Origin: Actinomycetales bacterium
Lineage (GTDB): Bacteria; Actinomycetota; Actinomycetes; Mycobacteriales; Micromonosporaceae
Length of the DNA: 64,000 nucleotides
Direction of reading: 5' to 3'
NCBI GenBank assembly: GCA_002919305.1
Contig: PKFB01000007.1
Coordinates: 47,787-111,786, forward strand
A model generated the notes under the pieces. It had not been told where the DNA came from, made no database searches, and was given only the letters and a program-made list of their open reading frames with translations. Shown piece by piece: positions 41,710 through 51,562 of this stretch. How positions within the stretch are numbered: the stretch's first letter is position 1; every line of letters starts with the position of its first letter. The translations under genes and the position numbers were made by a program.

Positions 41710-43560
41710 TCACTCAGCGGTGGTCCGCCCGCGATCTGTCGTCGAGCCTCCCTGGGGAGCGTTGTGGTCACCGGTATCGGTCGGGACCGAGGGCGGCAGG
41801 GTGCCTCCGCCCGCCTCTCTGGGGTCGAGGGGATCCATGGGGCCATGAGGGTGCTCCGGCGGCGGCTGCGTCGCCGCCACATCCCGTCCGTACTTCAACT
41901 CGAACGCCGGCCGCTCGCTACGAATGCGAGGAAGCCGGGTGAAGTTGTGCCGCGGCGGCGGGCAGCTGGTCGCCCACTCCAGGGAGTTGCCGTACCCCCA
42001 CGGGTCATTGACCGTGACCTGACGCCCGTACTTGTACGACTTCCACACGTTCCACAGGAACGGCAGCGTGGAGATGCCCAGGATGTACGAGCCGACCGTG
42101 GAGATGGTGTGTTCGACGGTGAAGCCGTCCGTGCTCAGGTAGTCGCCGTACCGGCGTGTCATGCCCTCACTGCCCAGCCAGTGCTGGATGAGGAATGTGG
42201 TGTGGAACCCGATGAACAGCAGCCAAAAGTGCAGCTTGGCCAGGCGCTCGTCCAGCATCCGTCCGGTCATCTTGGGGAACCAGAAGTAAATGCCGGCGAA
42301 CGCGGCGAACACGATAGTGCCGAACAGCACATAATGCATGTGGGCGACCACAAAGTAGGAGTCATGCACCTGGAAGTCGATCGGCGGCGAGGCCAACAGG
42401 ACGCCGGATAGACCACCCAGCAGGAACGTCACCAGGAAGCCGATGGCCCATAGCATCGGTGACTCGAACGTCAGCTGGCCCCGCCACATGGTGCCGATCC
42501 AGTTGAAGAACTTCATCCCGGTCGGCACCGCGATCAAGAAGCTCAGGAACGAGAAGAACGGCAGCAGCACCTGCCCGCTGGCGAACATGTGGTGGGCCCA
42601 CACGGCCATCGACAACGCCGCGATGGCGATGGTGGCGCCGATCAGGCCCTTGTACCCGAAGATCGGCTTGCGGCTGAAGACCGGAATGACCTCGCTGATG
42701 ATGCCGAAGAACGGCAACGCCACGATGTAGACCTCAGGATGCCCGAAGAACCAGAACAGGTGCCACCACAACACCGACCCTCCGGTGGAGGCGTCGAAAA
42801 CGTGGGCTCCCAGCTGTCGATCGGCCACCAAAACCAGCAGTGCCGCGGATAGCACCGGGAAGACCATCAGCACCAGCAGACTGGTGATCAGGATGTTCCA
42901 GGTGAACACCGGCATCCGGAACATCGTCATCCCCGGGGCGCGCAGCGTCAGGATGGTGGTCACCATGTTGACCGCGCCCAGAATGGTCCCCAGCCCGGAG
43001 ATCACCAGACCGGTGATCCACATATTGACTCCCAGGCCCGGGGAATGGGTCTGGTCATTCAGAGGGGCGTTAGAAAACCACCCGAAGTCCGCGGCACCGC
43101 CGGGCAAGAAGAACCCCCCGACCACCATGATCCCGCCGAACAGGTACAGCCAGTACGCGAACGCGTTCAGCCTGGGGAAACTGACGTCAGGGGCCCCGAT
43201 CTGCAGCGGCACCAGATAGTTGGCGAAGCCGAACACCAGCGGGGTGGCGAACAGCAGCATCATGACGGTGCCGTGCATGGTGAACAGCTGGTTGTACTGC
43301 TCCAGCGACAGGAACTGAAGCCCGGGCCGGGCCAGCTCGGTACGCATCAACAGCGCCATGACGCCGCCGGCGAAGAAGAACAGGAACGACGTCACCAGGT
43401 ACATGACGCCGATCTGTTTGGCGTCGGTGGTGCGGAGTAGCCGACTGAGGGCGTTCCCTCGGATGGGACGGTGGACAGGGCCGGGATAACGCGATACCTC
43501 AGGCGTAATGAGGATCGCGGAGCTACTCCCCTGCGGACCAGTCTTCTCTTCCACCGTCAT
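41710..43560 (-). CDS. ctaD: Cytochrome c oxidase subunit I, orphan copy
   Basis: 616 aa from ATG 43560 with AGGGGAG upstream. Twelve-helix heme-copper oxidase core with all metal ligands visible: low-spin heme His in [11 protein letters not shown], the CuB His-Tyr crosslink pair in [20 protein letters not shown], the CuB His pair in [11 protein letters not shown], and the heme a/a3 His pair in [17 protein letters not shown]. The 60-70-residue C-terminal tail is rich in Pro/Gly/Asp ([17 protein letters not shown]). It is the proton-pumping catalytic subunit of complex IV. Subunits II and III are not adjacent, so this is probably a second copy assembled with partners encoded elsewhere. Confidence 0.97.
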   Translation of the reverse strand: MTVEEKTGPQGSSSAILITPEVSRYPGPVHRPIRGNALSRLLRTTDAKQIGVMYLVTSFLFFFAGGVMALLMRTELARPGLQFLSLEQYNQLFTMHGTVMMLLFATPLVFGFANYLVPLQIGAPDVSFPRLNAFAYWLYLFGGIMVVGGFFLPGGAADFGWFSNAPLNDQTHSPGLGVNMWITGLVISGLGTILGAVNMVTTILTLRAPGMTMFRMPVFTWNILITSLLVLMVFPVLSAALLVLVADRQLGAHVFDASTGGSVLWWHLFWFFGHPEVYIVALPFFGIISEVIPVFSRKPIFGYKGLIGATIAIAALSMAVWAHHMFASGQVLLPFFSFLSFLIAVPTGMKFFNWIGTMWRGQLTFESPMLWAIGFLVTFLLGGLSGVLLASPPIDFQVHDSYFVVAHMHYVLFGTIVFAAFAGIYFWFPKMTGRMLDERLAKLHFWLLFIGFHTTFLIQHWLGSEGMTRRYGDYLSTDGFTVEHTISTVGSYILGISTLPFLWNVWKSYKYGRQVTVNDPWGYGNSLEWATSCPPPRHNFTRLPRIRSERPAFELKYGRDVAATQPPPEHPHGPMDPLDPREAGGGTLPPSVPTDTGDHNAPQGGSTTDRGRTTAE

Positions 43561-43737
43561 GGAAGCTCCCCTACCCGCGCGACCGGTCAGAACCGCACGG
43601 TTCCCGCTCACCGGAGCGTCAAACCTTTCGGGCGACTCGCCTCGATCCATCCCAGCACAAGCCGGGACCTCTTATCCCGAAAAGTCGATATTTAACCCGA
43701 TGTCGCGCGGGTGGGAAGAGCTTCGTGGTGGGCCGAC

Positions 43738-44628
43738 TCACCAGGTTGAGATGTTCACCAGGGCGACGCCTTCGCCGATCTGTATGCCCTCAATGACAAC
43801 ATCACCGTTGCTTGCGACTCCTTGCCCACTGATCGTGAGGACACCAATCCCACCGTCCGGATCCGCTAGCCGGAAGACCGCGTCCTCAAACTCGATGCTG
43901 GCCAAGACCAGCGTCTCGCCGACCGGAATATCGGTATAGCCGGAGAAGGCGATTTGACACTGCCCGTCACGGCAGGCCTCAACATTCGATCCATCGGCGG
44001 CTGCCGGAAGCGGAAGCGGGCTGGGGGAGGCGGACCGGATCCGCTCCACGAAGTGGCAGTTAGACGCCAGCTGGTACGCCTGCTGCAGGCCCGTATCGGC
44101 AGCGACCAACTCTGTCAGATCCGGCTCTGGCTCCACTGAGGTGATCAGATCGGCGATCAGGCGCCCCCGGTCACGTAACTCTTGCCCTGACACGAGGTAG
44201 ACGTCTTCCGCCAGCCGCCCCACCTCAGGCAAGATGTGCTCCAGCTCTCGGATGTAGCTGGAGATCAGAGCATCCCCGCCGGTAAACGACGTCGGTGATA
44301 CCTGGGAGAAATCACCCAGCGCATCCTCGATACGCCCGGTCACCCGCATCAGGTAACTGGACAGGAATACTTCTTCGGTCCCGGGTCGGGCCGCGGCCTG
44401 CTGTTGCTCCTGTGCGTAGTCATTCTTCAGATCCTCCAGGCCCGCCACCGCCTCACATACCTCATCGACTTCATTGACCCATTGCGTCGCCGTGGACGGT
44501 TGCGTCATCGTCGAGGACGGCTCTGAGACGAATCGGACACTGGGCGTCGACGTACAGCCCGCCATAGCCAGGATGGCCAGGAACGGCGGTAGAACGGCCT
44601 GCCATGACCTGTCTGTTTGAGTACGCAT
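43738..44628 (-). CDS. Putative lipoprotein of unknown function
   Basis: 296 aa. Signal peptide with lipobox (VLPPFLAILAMAGC), so it is exported and lipidated, a substrate for Lnt. The mature part has a helical, acidic domain (WVNEVDEVCEAVAGLEDLKN, EEVFLSSYLMRVTGRIEDAL, HILPEVGRLAEDVYLVSGQE). A Pro/Ser linker (SASPSPLPLPAAADGS) joins it to a small beta-rich domain with EACRDGQCQIAFSGYTDIPV, SIEFEDAVFRLADPDGGIGV and a final DVVIEGIQIGEGVALVNIST. The helical part resembles actinobacterial lipoproteins of unknown role. It lies 177 bp upstream of ctaD on the same strand; a functional link is not evident. Confidence 0.75.
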   Translation of the reverse strand: MRTQTDRSWQAVLPPFLAILAMAGCTSTPSVRFVSEPSSTMTQPSTATQWVNEVDEVCEAVAGLEDLKNDYAQEQQQAAARPGTEEVFLSSYLMRVTGRIEDALGDFSQVSPTSFTGGDALISSYIRELEHILPEVGRLAEDVYLVSGQELRDRGRLIADLITSVEPEPDLTELVAADTGLQQAYQLASNCHFVERIRSASPSPLPLPAAADGSNVEACRDGQCQIAFSGYTDIPVGETLVLASIEFEDAVFRLADPDGGIGVLTISGQGVASNGDVVIEGIQIGEGVALVNISTW

Positions 44629-44748
44629 ACCAGCCCCGTCTGTGTACCATTGCCGCCCAACAGTAGCGAATGAGCATCAAGCCACCTAAGGGTTCATCAT
44701 GGCGCCTGCTAGGCGAATGTGTCACGACTTGCGTCGAGGCGACATGCG

Positions 44749-44835
44749 TTCCGTACATGTAATTCCGTACACGTAATCAGGTACGCGTACACAATCAGGA
44801 ACAGCAATCAATCAGGAACAGCAATTAGGTACGCG
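44749..44835. repeat. Short tandem repeats beyond the GH42 gene end
   Basis: Two adjacent 14-bp units TTCCGTACATGTAA / TTCCGTACACGTAA (44749-44776) and two 16-bp units AATCAGGAACAGCAAT (44793-44808 and 44810-44825), with GTACGCGT twice more in the same block. The region is A/T-richer than its surroundings and contains no gene. Confidence 0.6.
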
Positions 44836-44838
44836 TCA

Positions 44839-46842
44839 TCAGCGGGCCTCCCGGATCACCGCCACTCCTCCGGCGGGTACGGACACCTGACCGCGTACCT
44901 CCGCTCCAGTCACCAGATCAACGCCTTCCGCGGGGATGTGGTGGGGACGGTCCGAGTGGTTGATGACGAACAACCAGCTGGAGTGTGCACCCCATCGGCG
45001 TACCACTTCGCATTCCCCGGAGGCGCCGGTAGGCGGGGGCGTGACACCGGCCTCCTCAGCGGCCCGGAACACCAGGCGGCCGTACGCGTCGTCGTCGAGG
45101 CGGGTGGAGACGTACCAGCCGACCCCTTTCCCCCACCGGTGCCGGGTCAGGGCCGGCTGACCGTCCAGGCAGCCCCCGACGTAGTGGGCCAGGGCCTCGG
45201 CGCCCTCCAGATGCAGGTGCTCGCTCCAGATCCGACCAGTGTCACCGGTGGAGAGCGTGACCTGGGCGTCGTCCAGAAGCGGATGGAACTCCTCGACCCG
45301 GATCCCCAGGACGGTGCGGAACGCGCCGGGGTACCCCCCGAGCCGCACGTGGTGGCGCGGGTCGGCGATACCGCTGAAGAAGGACACCACGAGGTGGCCA
45401 CCGTTGGCGACGTAGTTGGTCAGATTCGCGGCGGCCTCGTCTGAGATCACATACAGGCTAGGCACCAGCACCAGCCGATACCGCGACAGGTCCGCGTCTG
45501 GCCGCGCGAAATCCACGACGTACCCGGCCCGCCACAGCACCCGGTGCGCCGCGCTCACCGCGTCCAGGTAGCGCACCCGGGTGGAGGGGAAGCCTGCGCT
45601 CTCTACCGCCCACCACGCCTCGGCGTCCCACAGGATCGCCACGTCGGTGCGGGGGACGCTGCCCCGTACCTCCTCCAGACGCTCCAGGACCTCCCCTAGC
45701 GCGACGACTTCCTTGAAGACCCGGGTGGCAGGCCCGGCATGCGGCACCATCGCCGAGTGGTACACCTCGGCGCCGGCGACCGGGGCCCGCCACTGGAAGA
45801 AGAGCGCGCCCTCCGATCCCCGGGCGATGTGGGAGAGGCTGTGCCGCAGCATCCGTCCGGGTTCCTTCGTGGCGATCACATCCCCGGTGTAGATCAGGCT
45901 GGTGGCCTGCTCCATCAGCAGCCATGGGTGGCCTCGGGCCCAGGAACGGGCCAGGTCGGCCCCGAACGCCGTCTGTTCCTCCGCCCGCTGGTCGGTGGCC
46001 GAGGGATAGTGGTCCAGCGCGGTCAGATCGACCTGTTGGCTCCAGGCCCAGTTGTCCAGGCCGGGGTAGAACATGTAATTCGTAGTGATCGGGATATCCG
46101 GGTTCGCTGCCCGCAGGATGTCCCGCTGTTCCTGGTACGCCGCCAGCAGCTCGGCGCTCATGAAACGCCGGAAGTCCAGCATCTGGGTGGGGTTGGGCAG
46201 GTACTGCGTGGCGCGGGGCGGCAGGATCTGATCCCAATCGGAGTACCACTGGCTCCAGAAAGCGCCGTTCCAGGCTTCGTTGAGGGCGTCGAGGTCGCCG
46301 TACCGAGCCCGCAGCCATTGCCGGAACCGCACCGCCACGTGATCGCAGTAGCACCAGGTCCCGTACTCGTTGTGGACGTGCCACATGGCCAGGGCCGGGT
46401 GGTCGGCGTAGCGGTCGGCCAGGGCCTGGGCGATGCGCCGACAGGCTTCACGGTACGCGGGGGCGCAGACGCAGTAGGTGTCGCGGCTGCCGTGCCACAG
46501 CCGGACCCCGTCTCGAGTGACCGGAAGCGCGTCGGGGTGGGCGAAGCTGAACCAGGGGGGTGGGGAGGCGGTCGGGGTGGCCAGGTTGACCCGGATCCCT
46601 GTCTGGTGGAGCAAGTCCATCACCTGGTCCAGCCAGTCGAACCGGTACACACCGGGGGATGGCTCCAGGCGGCTCCAGGAGAACACCCCCACCGTGACGA
46701 GGTTGACCTTCGCCCGGCGCATCAGCTCCATGTCCTCGGCCCACACCTGTAGTGACCACTGCTCCGGGTTGTAGTCACCGCCGTAGCACATCCCTGACAG
46801 ACCGCGTGGCCACGTCAGGGAGCCCGGTTCGCGTTCAGTCAT
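44839..46842 (-). CDS. GH42 beta-galactosidase
   Basis: 667 aa. N-terminal TIM barrel: MCYGGDYNPEQWSLQVWAED, VNLVTVGVFSWSRLEPSPGV, TPTASPPPWFSFAHPDALPV, with the acid/base Glu in WHVHNEYGTWCYCDHV and the nucleophile Glu in HPWLLMEQATSLIY. Cys residues near residue 105 and in TWCYCDHV suggest the zinc site found in some family members. Domain B (trimerisation) and a small beta domain follow, ending INHSDRPHHIPAEG. There is no signal peptide, so it acts in the cytosol on imported beta-galactosides. It is divergent from the GH31 gene, with a ROK-type operator between. Confidence 0.94.
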   Translation of the reverse strand: MTEREPGSLTWPRGLSGMCYGGDYNPEQWSLQVWAEDMELMRRAKVNLVTVGVFSWSRLEPSPGVYRFDWLDQVMDLLHQTGIRVNLATPTASPPPWFSFAHPDALPVTRDGVRLWHGSRDTYCVCAPAYREACRRIAQALADRYADHPALAMWHVHNEYGTWCYCDHVAVRFRQWLRARYGDLDALNEAWNGAFWSQWYSDWDQILPPRATQYLPNPTQMLDFRRFMSAELLAAYQEQRDILRAANPDIPITTNYMFYPGLDNWAWSQQVDLTALDHYPSATDQRAEEQTAFGADLARSWARGHPWLLMEQATSLIYTGDVIATKEPGRMLRHSLSHIARGSEGALFFQWRAPVAGAEVYHSAMVPHAGPATRVFKEVVALGEVLERLEEVRGSVPRTDVAILWDAEAWWAVESAGFPSTRVRYLDAVSAAHRVLWRAGYVVDFARPDADLSRYRLVLVPSLYVISDEAAANLTNYVANGGHLVVSFFSGIADPRHHVRLGGYPGAFRTVLGIRVEEFHPLLDDAQVTLSTGDTGRIWSEHLHLEGAEALAHYVGGCLDGQPALTRHRWGKGVGWYVSTRLDDDAYGRLVFRAAEEAGVTPPPTGASGECEVVRRWGAHSSWLFVINHSDRPHHIPAEGVDLVTGAEVRGQVSVPAGGVAVIREAR

Positions 46843-46877
46843 CTCGTCGTCCCGCCCGAGTGGTGCGCTGCATCATT

Positions 46878-46906
46878 GACGTTTGTTTGATGAATCTACA
46901 AACTAG
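46878..46906. promoter_or_regulatory. ROK-type operator between GH42 and GH31 genes
   Basis: GACGTTTGT-N11-ACAAACTAG: perfect arms GTTTGT/ACAAAC with an 11-bp spacer containing TGAATC. The same arm spacing and the same internal TGAATC occur at 53367-53395, beside the ROK repressor gene. The site lies 36 bp before the GH42 start and 48 bp before the GH31 start. Confidence 0.8.
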
Positions 46907-46953
46907 CGGAGACTCTGCAAACACACTTCAGCGATCCGCGCGGAGGCTCCCGC

Positions 46954-49317
46954 ATGCCATATCGATCTCCTCTTGTCGCCTACGAGGTCAACGTCGCTGA
47001 CCCTGTCGACCTACCGATACGCGCACCAGGCGACCCTGGCCCCAGTGGAGTCACACACGCCGAAGTACTGGCCACCGAACCGCAGGGGGTGACCCTCAAA
47101 GCCGTCACCGGTGACGGTCAAACCCTCGCCGCGCAGATCACCGCCGTCGCCGACGGCGTGATTCGAGTACGCCTGGCCCAGGACCTGGGCACCCAAAGCC
47201 GGTCGGCACGCGCCATCACCCTGGTCAAGGAGCCGACCTACACCGACGGCACGGTCTCGTTGGACCGAAACCAGGTTCTGGTGACCGCCGGAGACCTGGT
47301 CGCCGAACTCACGTTGGCCCCGTGGCAGCTGCGTTTCCGGGAACGCGCTGGCCGCTTCCTCGTTGAGCAGAACACCGGAGAGCGCGACATCAGCGGCCGC
47401 ATGCGGGTGCTGCCGTTTGGACGCTCCCTCGTCAACGGTGCCGTGGTCGCCTACCACGAGACCTTCACGGCCCGCCCGGATGAACACTTCTTCGGGTTCG
47501 GGGAGAAGTTCACCGGCTTCGACAAGCGCGGCCAGCGCATCGTGTCCTGGAACTACGACGCGTTCGGGACCGAGTCGGAGCGAGCGTACAAGAACGTTCC
47601 GTTCTATATCTCCAGCCGGGGCTACGGTGTGCTCGTCGCCAGTGGGATGGCGACCGAGTTCGATCTGTGTCACGACACCCACAGCTGCGTGCAGATCGTC
47701 GTCCCGGACGATCTGCTGGACTACTACCTCATCGCCGGTCCCACCCCGGCGCAGGTGCTGGACCGCTACAACCTGCTCACCAGCCGCCCGACCCTGCCCC
47801 CGGCCTGGGCTTTCGGCACCTGGATCTCCGGTGGCTTCTTCGCCGACAGCCAGGAGCGGGTCTTGGAGCGTGCCCGCACCATCCGTGCTAAAGGCATCCC
47901 GTGCGACGTGCTCCACCTCGACTGCTACTGGCAGACCCCGGGGCACTGGTCGGACCTGCGGTGGGATCCGAAGGCGTTCCCCGACCCGACGGCAATGCTC
48001 GCCGAGTTGAAGGAGCTCGGCTTCCAGACCTGCTTGTGGATCAACCCGTACATCAGCCACCGCAGTCCGGTCTTCCAGGAGGCGGCCGAACGTGGATTCC
48101 TGCTGCGCCACGCGGACGGCCGGGTGTACATCGCCGACACGTGGCACGGCAGCCACGCGCCGGGCGGGATCGTCGACTTCACCTCCCCGGAGGCGACCGC
48201 CTGGTTCCAGGACCAGCTGCGGCGCCTTCTGGAGCAGGGGGTCGCGGTCTTCAAGTCCGACTTCGCCGAGGGAGTGCCGGTCGACGCCCACGCCTCCAAC
48301 GGGATGACGGGCGAGGAGCTCCACAACGTCTACGCCCTGCTGTACAACGACGCGGTGGCCGAGGTGACCCGTCAGGTGACCGGGTACAGCCTGGTGTGGG
48401 CCCGATCGTCGTTCACCGGCGGGCAGCGTCACGCCGCTCAATGGGGCGGCGACGCCACCGCCAGCTACCCGGCGATGGCCAGCACCCTACGCGGCGGGCT
48501 GTCCTATGCCCTCAGCGGCGTCCCGTTCTGGAGCCATGACATCGGCGGCTTCACGGGTACGCCCAGCGACGACCTGTACGTCCGGTGGGCTCAGTTCGGC
48601 GCGTTGTCTCCGCTGGTCCGGTTCCATGGCACCACCAGCCGGCTGCCGTGGGAGTTCGGGCCGGAGGCCGAGCGCGCCGCCGTTGAGGCGCTGCGGCTGC
48701 GGTACCGCCTCATTCCTTACCTGTACAGCACGGCCGTGGATTCCTCCCGGACCGGGGCACCGATGATGCGGCCGGTGGTGTTCGACTCCTTCACCGATCC
48801 GGTGGCCTGGTCGGTCGACCTTCAGTACCGCCTGGGCCCGGACCTGCTGGTGGCCCCGGTCTTCGGTCCGGAGACCAGCCGCTCCGTCTACCTGCCCCAG
48901 GGGCGCTGGGTGGACTACTGGAGCGGTGAGGTGTACACCGGCGAGCGGTACGTGACGGTGTCGGCTCCGTTGGAGCAGGTTCCGCTGTTCGTCAGGGACG
49001 GAGCGCTCCTGCCCACCACCGACATCACCGACCGGGTGGGGGACGACCCCTACCGGGCAGTGACCGTGACCTGTTGGAACCTCAGCGACGGGGAGACGAG
49101 CACCATCCTGCGGGGTGCCTCCAGCTCGTCCGACACCACCGTGACGCTCCGGCGGGACGGTGACCGCGCCACGCTGGTCGTCTCCGGACCGGTGCCGGTA
49201 CGCGCGGTGGCGTTCGCCCGGGTCGCCGGCGTCACCCCGCCGTCCGTTGTGGTGATCGACGGCACGGAGGTGCCGGTGCGGGACGTCGACGGTGTCCCCA
49301 CCGCCACGCTTTCCTGA
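46954..49317 (+). CDS. GH31 alpha-xylosidase (YicI-like)
   Basis: 787 aa with GCGGAGG ribosome-binding site. An N-terminal beta domain (HFFGFGEKFTGFDKRGQRIV, NVPFYISSRGYGVLVASG) precedes a TIM barrel with the nucleophile Asp in VAVFKSDFAEGVPVDAHASN and the acid/base Asp in HAAQWGGDATASYPAMASTL. The KSDFxE-VP form resembles YicI alpha-xylosidases (KTDFGERIP) more than alpha-glucosidases. C-terminal beta domains carry LPQGRWVDYWSGEVYTGERY. It lacks an export signal, so it probably removes alpha-1,6-xylose from imported xyloglucan oligosaccharides. It is divergent from GH42 under a shared operator. Confidence 0.92.
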   Translation: MPYRSPLVAYEVNVADPVDLPIRAPGDPGPSGVTHAEVLATEPQGVTLKAVTGDGQTLAAQITAVADGVIRVRLAQDLGTQSRSARAITLVKEPTYTDGTVSLDRNQVLVTAGDLVAELTLAPWQLRFRERAGRFLVEQNTGERDISGRMRVLPFGRSLVNGAVVAYHETFTARPDEHFFGFGEKFTGFDKRGQRIVSWNYDAFGTESERAYKNVPFYISSRGYGVLVASGMATEFDLCHDTHSCVQIVVPDDLLDYYLIAGPTPAQVLDRYNLLTSRPTLPPAWAFGTWISGGFFADSQERVLERARTIRAKGIPCDVLHLDCYWQTPGHWSDLRWDPKAFPDPTAMLAELKELGFQTCLWINPYISHRSPVFQEAAERGFLLRHADGRVYIADTWHGSHAPGGIVDFTSPEATAWFQDQLRRLLEQGVAVFKSDFAEGVPVDAHASNGMTGEELHNVYALLYNDAVAEVTRQVTGYSLVWARSSFTGGQRHAAQWGGDATASYPAMASTLRGGLSYALSGVPFWSHDIGGFTGTPSDDLYVRWAQFGALSPLVRFHGTTSRLPWEFGPEAERAAVEALRLRYRLIPYLYSTAVDSSRTGAPMMRPVVFDSFTDPVAWSVDLQYRLGPDLLVAPVFGPETSRSVYLPQGRWVDYWSGEVYTGERYVTVSAPLEQVPLFVRDGALLPTTDITDRVGDDPYRAVTVTCWNLSDGETSTILRGASSSSDTTVTLRRDGDRATLVVSGPVPVRAVAFARVAGVTPPSVVVIDGTEVPVRDVDGVPTATLS

Positions 49318-49342
49318 CTCCCTACCCCCAACCCCCGAAAAC

Positions 49343-49375
49343 CGTGAGGCGGCTGCGTCAGGCAGCCGCCTCACG
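49343..49375. terminator. Strong hairpin after the GH31 gene
   Basis: Perfect 14-bp stem CGTGAGGCGGCTGC / GCAGCCGCCTCACG with a 5-nt loop, 26 bp after the GH31 stop. Confidence 0.85.
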
Positions 49376-49473
49376 TGTCTCACGTGTCCTTCCGGACTGA
49401 CCTTTCTGGCCTTTTGGCGCTTCCTACGCCCGCACGCTACGCGGCCTTCGTCAGCATCGGCCACGATACGAAG

Positions 49474-49537
49474 GTGGGGCCGGCTGCTGCCCCAGCCGGC
49501 CCCACCCGCTTGTGGCGTGAACGTTCGAAACGTTCAC
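49474..49537. terminator. Hairpin plus 21-bp palindrome at the end of the ABC operon
   Basis: A 13-bp stem GTGGGGCCGGCTG / CAGCCGGCCCCAC (49474-49505) and, next to it, GTGAACGTT-CGA-AACGTTCAC (49517-49537) lie 52 bp beyond the last permease gene, between convergent transcripts. The first suits a terminator. The second, A/T-richer and perfectly symmetric, could also bind a regulator. Confidence 0.6.
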
Positions 49538-49588
49538 ATCGCTATGGGCGAGCCCTGCGCGCCTGTGGCGGCACGCTTCCCGGTCACC

Positions 49589-50533
49589 TCACCCCTTGAT
49601 GGCCCCGATGATGACCCCCTTGGTGAAGTGCCGCTGCACGAAGGGATAGATGGCCAGGACCGGCAAGATCGCGATGACGACCACCGCCATCCGGATGGCG
49701 AGGGTGGGCACCGCACCCCCAACGATGTCGGCATCGGCGGAGGCCCCGACCCCGGGCATGTGCTGGGCGTCCAGCACATAGGTCCGCAGCACCATCTGAA
49801 GCGGCCACTTGCGGTTGTCGTGCAGGTAGAGCAGGGCGTTGAAGAAGGCGTTCCAGTACCCCACGGCGTAGAACATCCCCACCACCGCGGTGACCGCCTT
49901 CGACAAGGGCAGCACGATACGGGTGAGGATCCGGAACTCACCGGCACCGTCGATCCGGGCACTGTCGATCAACTCGCTGGGGATGCCCATGAAGAAGGAG
50001 CGCATCACCACCAGATTGAAGGCGCTGACGGCGGTGGGCAGGATCAACGCGGCGTACGAGTCGATCAGGCCCAGCGAGCTGACCAGCAGATAGGTGGGGA
50101 TCAGGCCAGGGACGAACAGGAAGGTCAGCAACACGGTGAACAGCAAGGGCCGGTGCAGCAGCGAGCCGGGACGGGACAACCCATAGGCGGCCATGACCGT
50201 CACGGTAAGGCTGAAGGCGGTCCCGATCGCGGTCACTCCGAGACTGACCATGACTGCCCGGGTCACCACCCCACCGGAGAAGATTTCCCGGTACGCCTGG
50301 AGGCTCACATCGGTGGGGATGACCACCAGGCCGCCTGCGCGGTTGATCGCCTCCTGGGTGGACAGGCTGGTGATCACCACCACCCACAGTGGAAACACCA
50401 CCGCCAGCACGATCAGGGTCAGGATCACACCCTTGGACATCTGTCCGATGCGGGTGGGTGGTTCCTCCCACACCGGCCTGCGGCTCTTACGGCGCCGAGT
50501 TGGGATAGCCGTGGCGGCTACGGTGTCAGGCAC
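49589..50533 (-). CDS. Sugar ABC transporter permease, LplC/MalG type
   Basis: 314 aa. Six membrane helices, first VILTLIVLAVVFPLWVVVIT, and the EAA loop as MGIPSELIDSARIDGAGEFR with ILPLSKAV following, the ATPase contact site of MalG-like subunits. The segment LTIVTSLSTQEAINRAGGL-like N-terminal periplasmic part (TSLSTQEAINRAGGLVVIPT) is typical of the LplC subgroup. It overlaps the upstream permease gene by 8 bp. No ATPase gene is nearby; actinobacteria commonly use one shared MsiK-type ATPase. Confidence 0.93.
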   Translation of the reverse strand: MPDTVAATAIPTRRRKSRRPVWEEPPTRIGQMSKGVILTLIVLAVVFPLWVVVITSLSTQEAINRAGGLVVIPTDVSLQAYREIFSGGVVTRAVMVSLGVTAIGTAFSLTVTVMAAYGLSRPGSLLHRPLLFTVLLTFLFVPGLIPTYLLVSSLGLIDSYAALILPTAVSAFNLVVMRSFFMGIPSELIDSARIDGAGEFRILTRIVLPLSKAVTAVVGMFYAVGYWNAFFNALLYLHDNRKWPLQMVLRTYVLDAQHMPGVGASADADIVGGAVPTLAIRMAVVVIAILPVLAIYPFVQRHFTKGVIIGAIKG

Positions 50534-51521
50534 GCTGGTACACCCCCTGTTCCCCGAGAGCGTGGGCGACCCGATTGGCGATGAGGACCAGGATCAGTCC
50601 GACCACGCCTTTAAAGAGCCCGGCCGCGGCGGCATAGGACCAGTTGGAGCTGACGATGCCCTCGTAGTAGACGTAGGTGTCCAACACCTCGGCGGCCTCC
50701 CAGCCCACCGCGTCTCGTTGCAGGATGAACTGCTCGAAGCCGACGGTCAGCGCCTCCCCCAGCCGCAGAATCAACAGCAGTACGATCACGGGCCGAAGAG
50801 ACGGCAGGGTGATGTGCCACAGCCGTCGCCATCGACCCGCGCCGTCCACCGCCGCCGCCTCGTACTGAGTCTGGTCCACTGTGGACAGCGCAGCCAGGAA
50901 GATGATCGCGCCCCACCCGGCGTCCTTCCAGACCGACTGAGCAGTGACCAGGAAGATGAAGGTGTCCGGGTTGGTCATGATGTTCAGGCCGTCGGCGCCG
51001 TACTGCCGCATGACCTGGGACAGCAGACCAGCACCACCGAGCATCTGCTGGAACAGCGTGATCACCAGCACCCAGGAGAAGAAGTGGGGCAAGTAGACCA
51101 CCGCCTGGATCAACATCCGGATCCTGGGCGACAGCAGGCTGTTGAGCAGCAGTGCCAGCGCGATAGGGATCGGGAAGTAGAAGATCAGCTGGAACGTGGT
51201 GATGGTGAGGGTGTTCACCACGGCGTCCCAGAAGTACGGGTCACTGAACATGGTCTGGAACTCCGCGAACCCCACAAATGGGCTCCCTCGGATCCCAGTC
51301 CACGGCGAGTAGTCCTGGAACGCGATCACGTTGCCCAGCACCGGGATGTAGTGGAACACCACCAGCAGCCCGACCGCGGGGGTCGTCATCAGCAGTAACG
51401 GCCAGTCCCGACGAAGCCGGTAACGCAGCGGTGGTCGGCGCGGTACTGGGGGCTGCGGAGCCGCGGCGGGCTGGTCGGCGTCGGCCGTCTCCTGGGGCGG
51501 GAGTGCGGTCCGTGTACTCAC
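50526..51521 (-). CDS. Sugar ABC transporter permease, LplB/MalF type
   Basis: 331 aa. A Pro-rich N-terminus is followed by six helices (first WPLLLMTTPAVGLLVVFHYI). LplB-like features include GNVIAFQDYSPWTGIRGSPF, VGFAEFQTMFSDPYFWDAVV and the EAA loop TQYEAAAVDGAGRWRRLWHI followed by TLPSLRPVIVLLL. LplB-type permeases usually import oligosaccharides with a large LplA-type binding protein, which is the gene upstream. A hairpin in the 93-bp gap before it may lower permease expression relative to the binding protein. Confidence 0.93.
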   Translation of the reverse strand: MSTRTALPPQETADADQPAAAPQPPVPRRPPLRYRLRRDWPLLLMTTPAVGLLVVFHYIPVLGNVIAFQDYSPWTGIRGSPFVGFAEFQTMFSDPYFWDAVVNTLTITTFQLIFYFPIPIALALLLNSLLSPRIRMLIQAVVYLPHFFSWVLVITLFQQMLGGAGLLSQVMRQYGADGLNIMTNPDTFIFLVTAQSVWKDAGWGAIIFLAALSTVDQTQYEAAAVDGAGRWRRLWHITLPSLRPVIVLLLILRLGEALTVGFEQFILQRDAVGWEAAEVLDTYVYYEGIVSSNWSYAAAAGLFKGVVGLILVLIANRVAHALGEQGVYQRA

Positions 51522-51562
51522 CCGCTGTCACCCGCCCTCACCAGGCCGGCCGCCTCTAGTGT

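Noticed and set aside
44749..44835. CRISPR-like array
   Set aside because: Only two copies of each short unit, with no regular spacers and no cas genes.
47011..48441. 476-codon minus-strand frame over the GH31 gene
   Set aside because: GH31 catalytic motifs on the plus strand are unambiguous; the antisense frame is low complexity.
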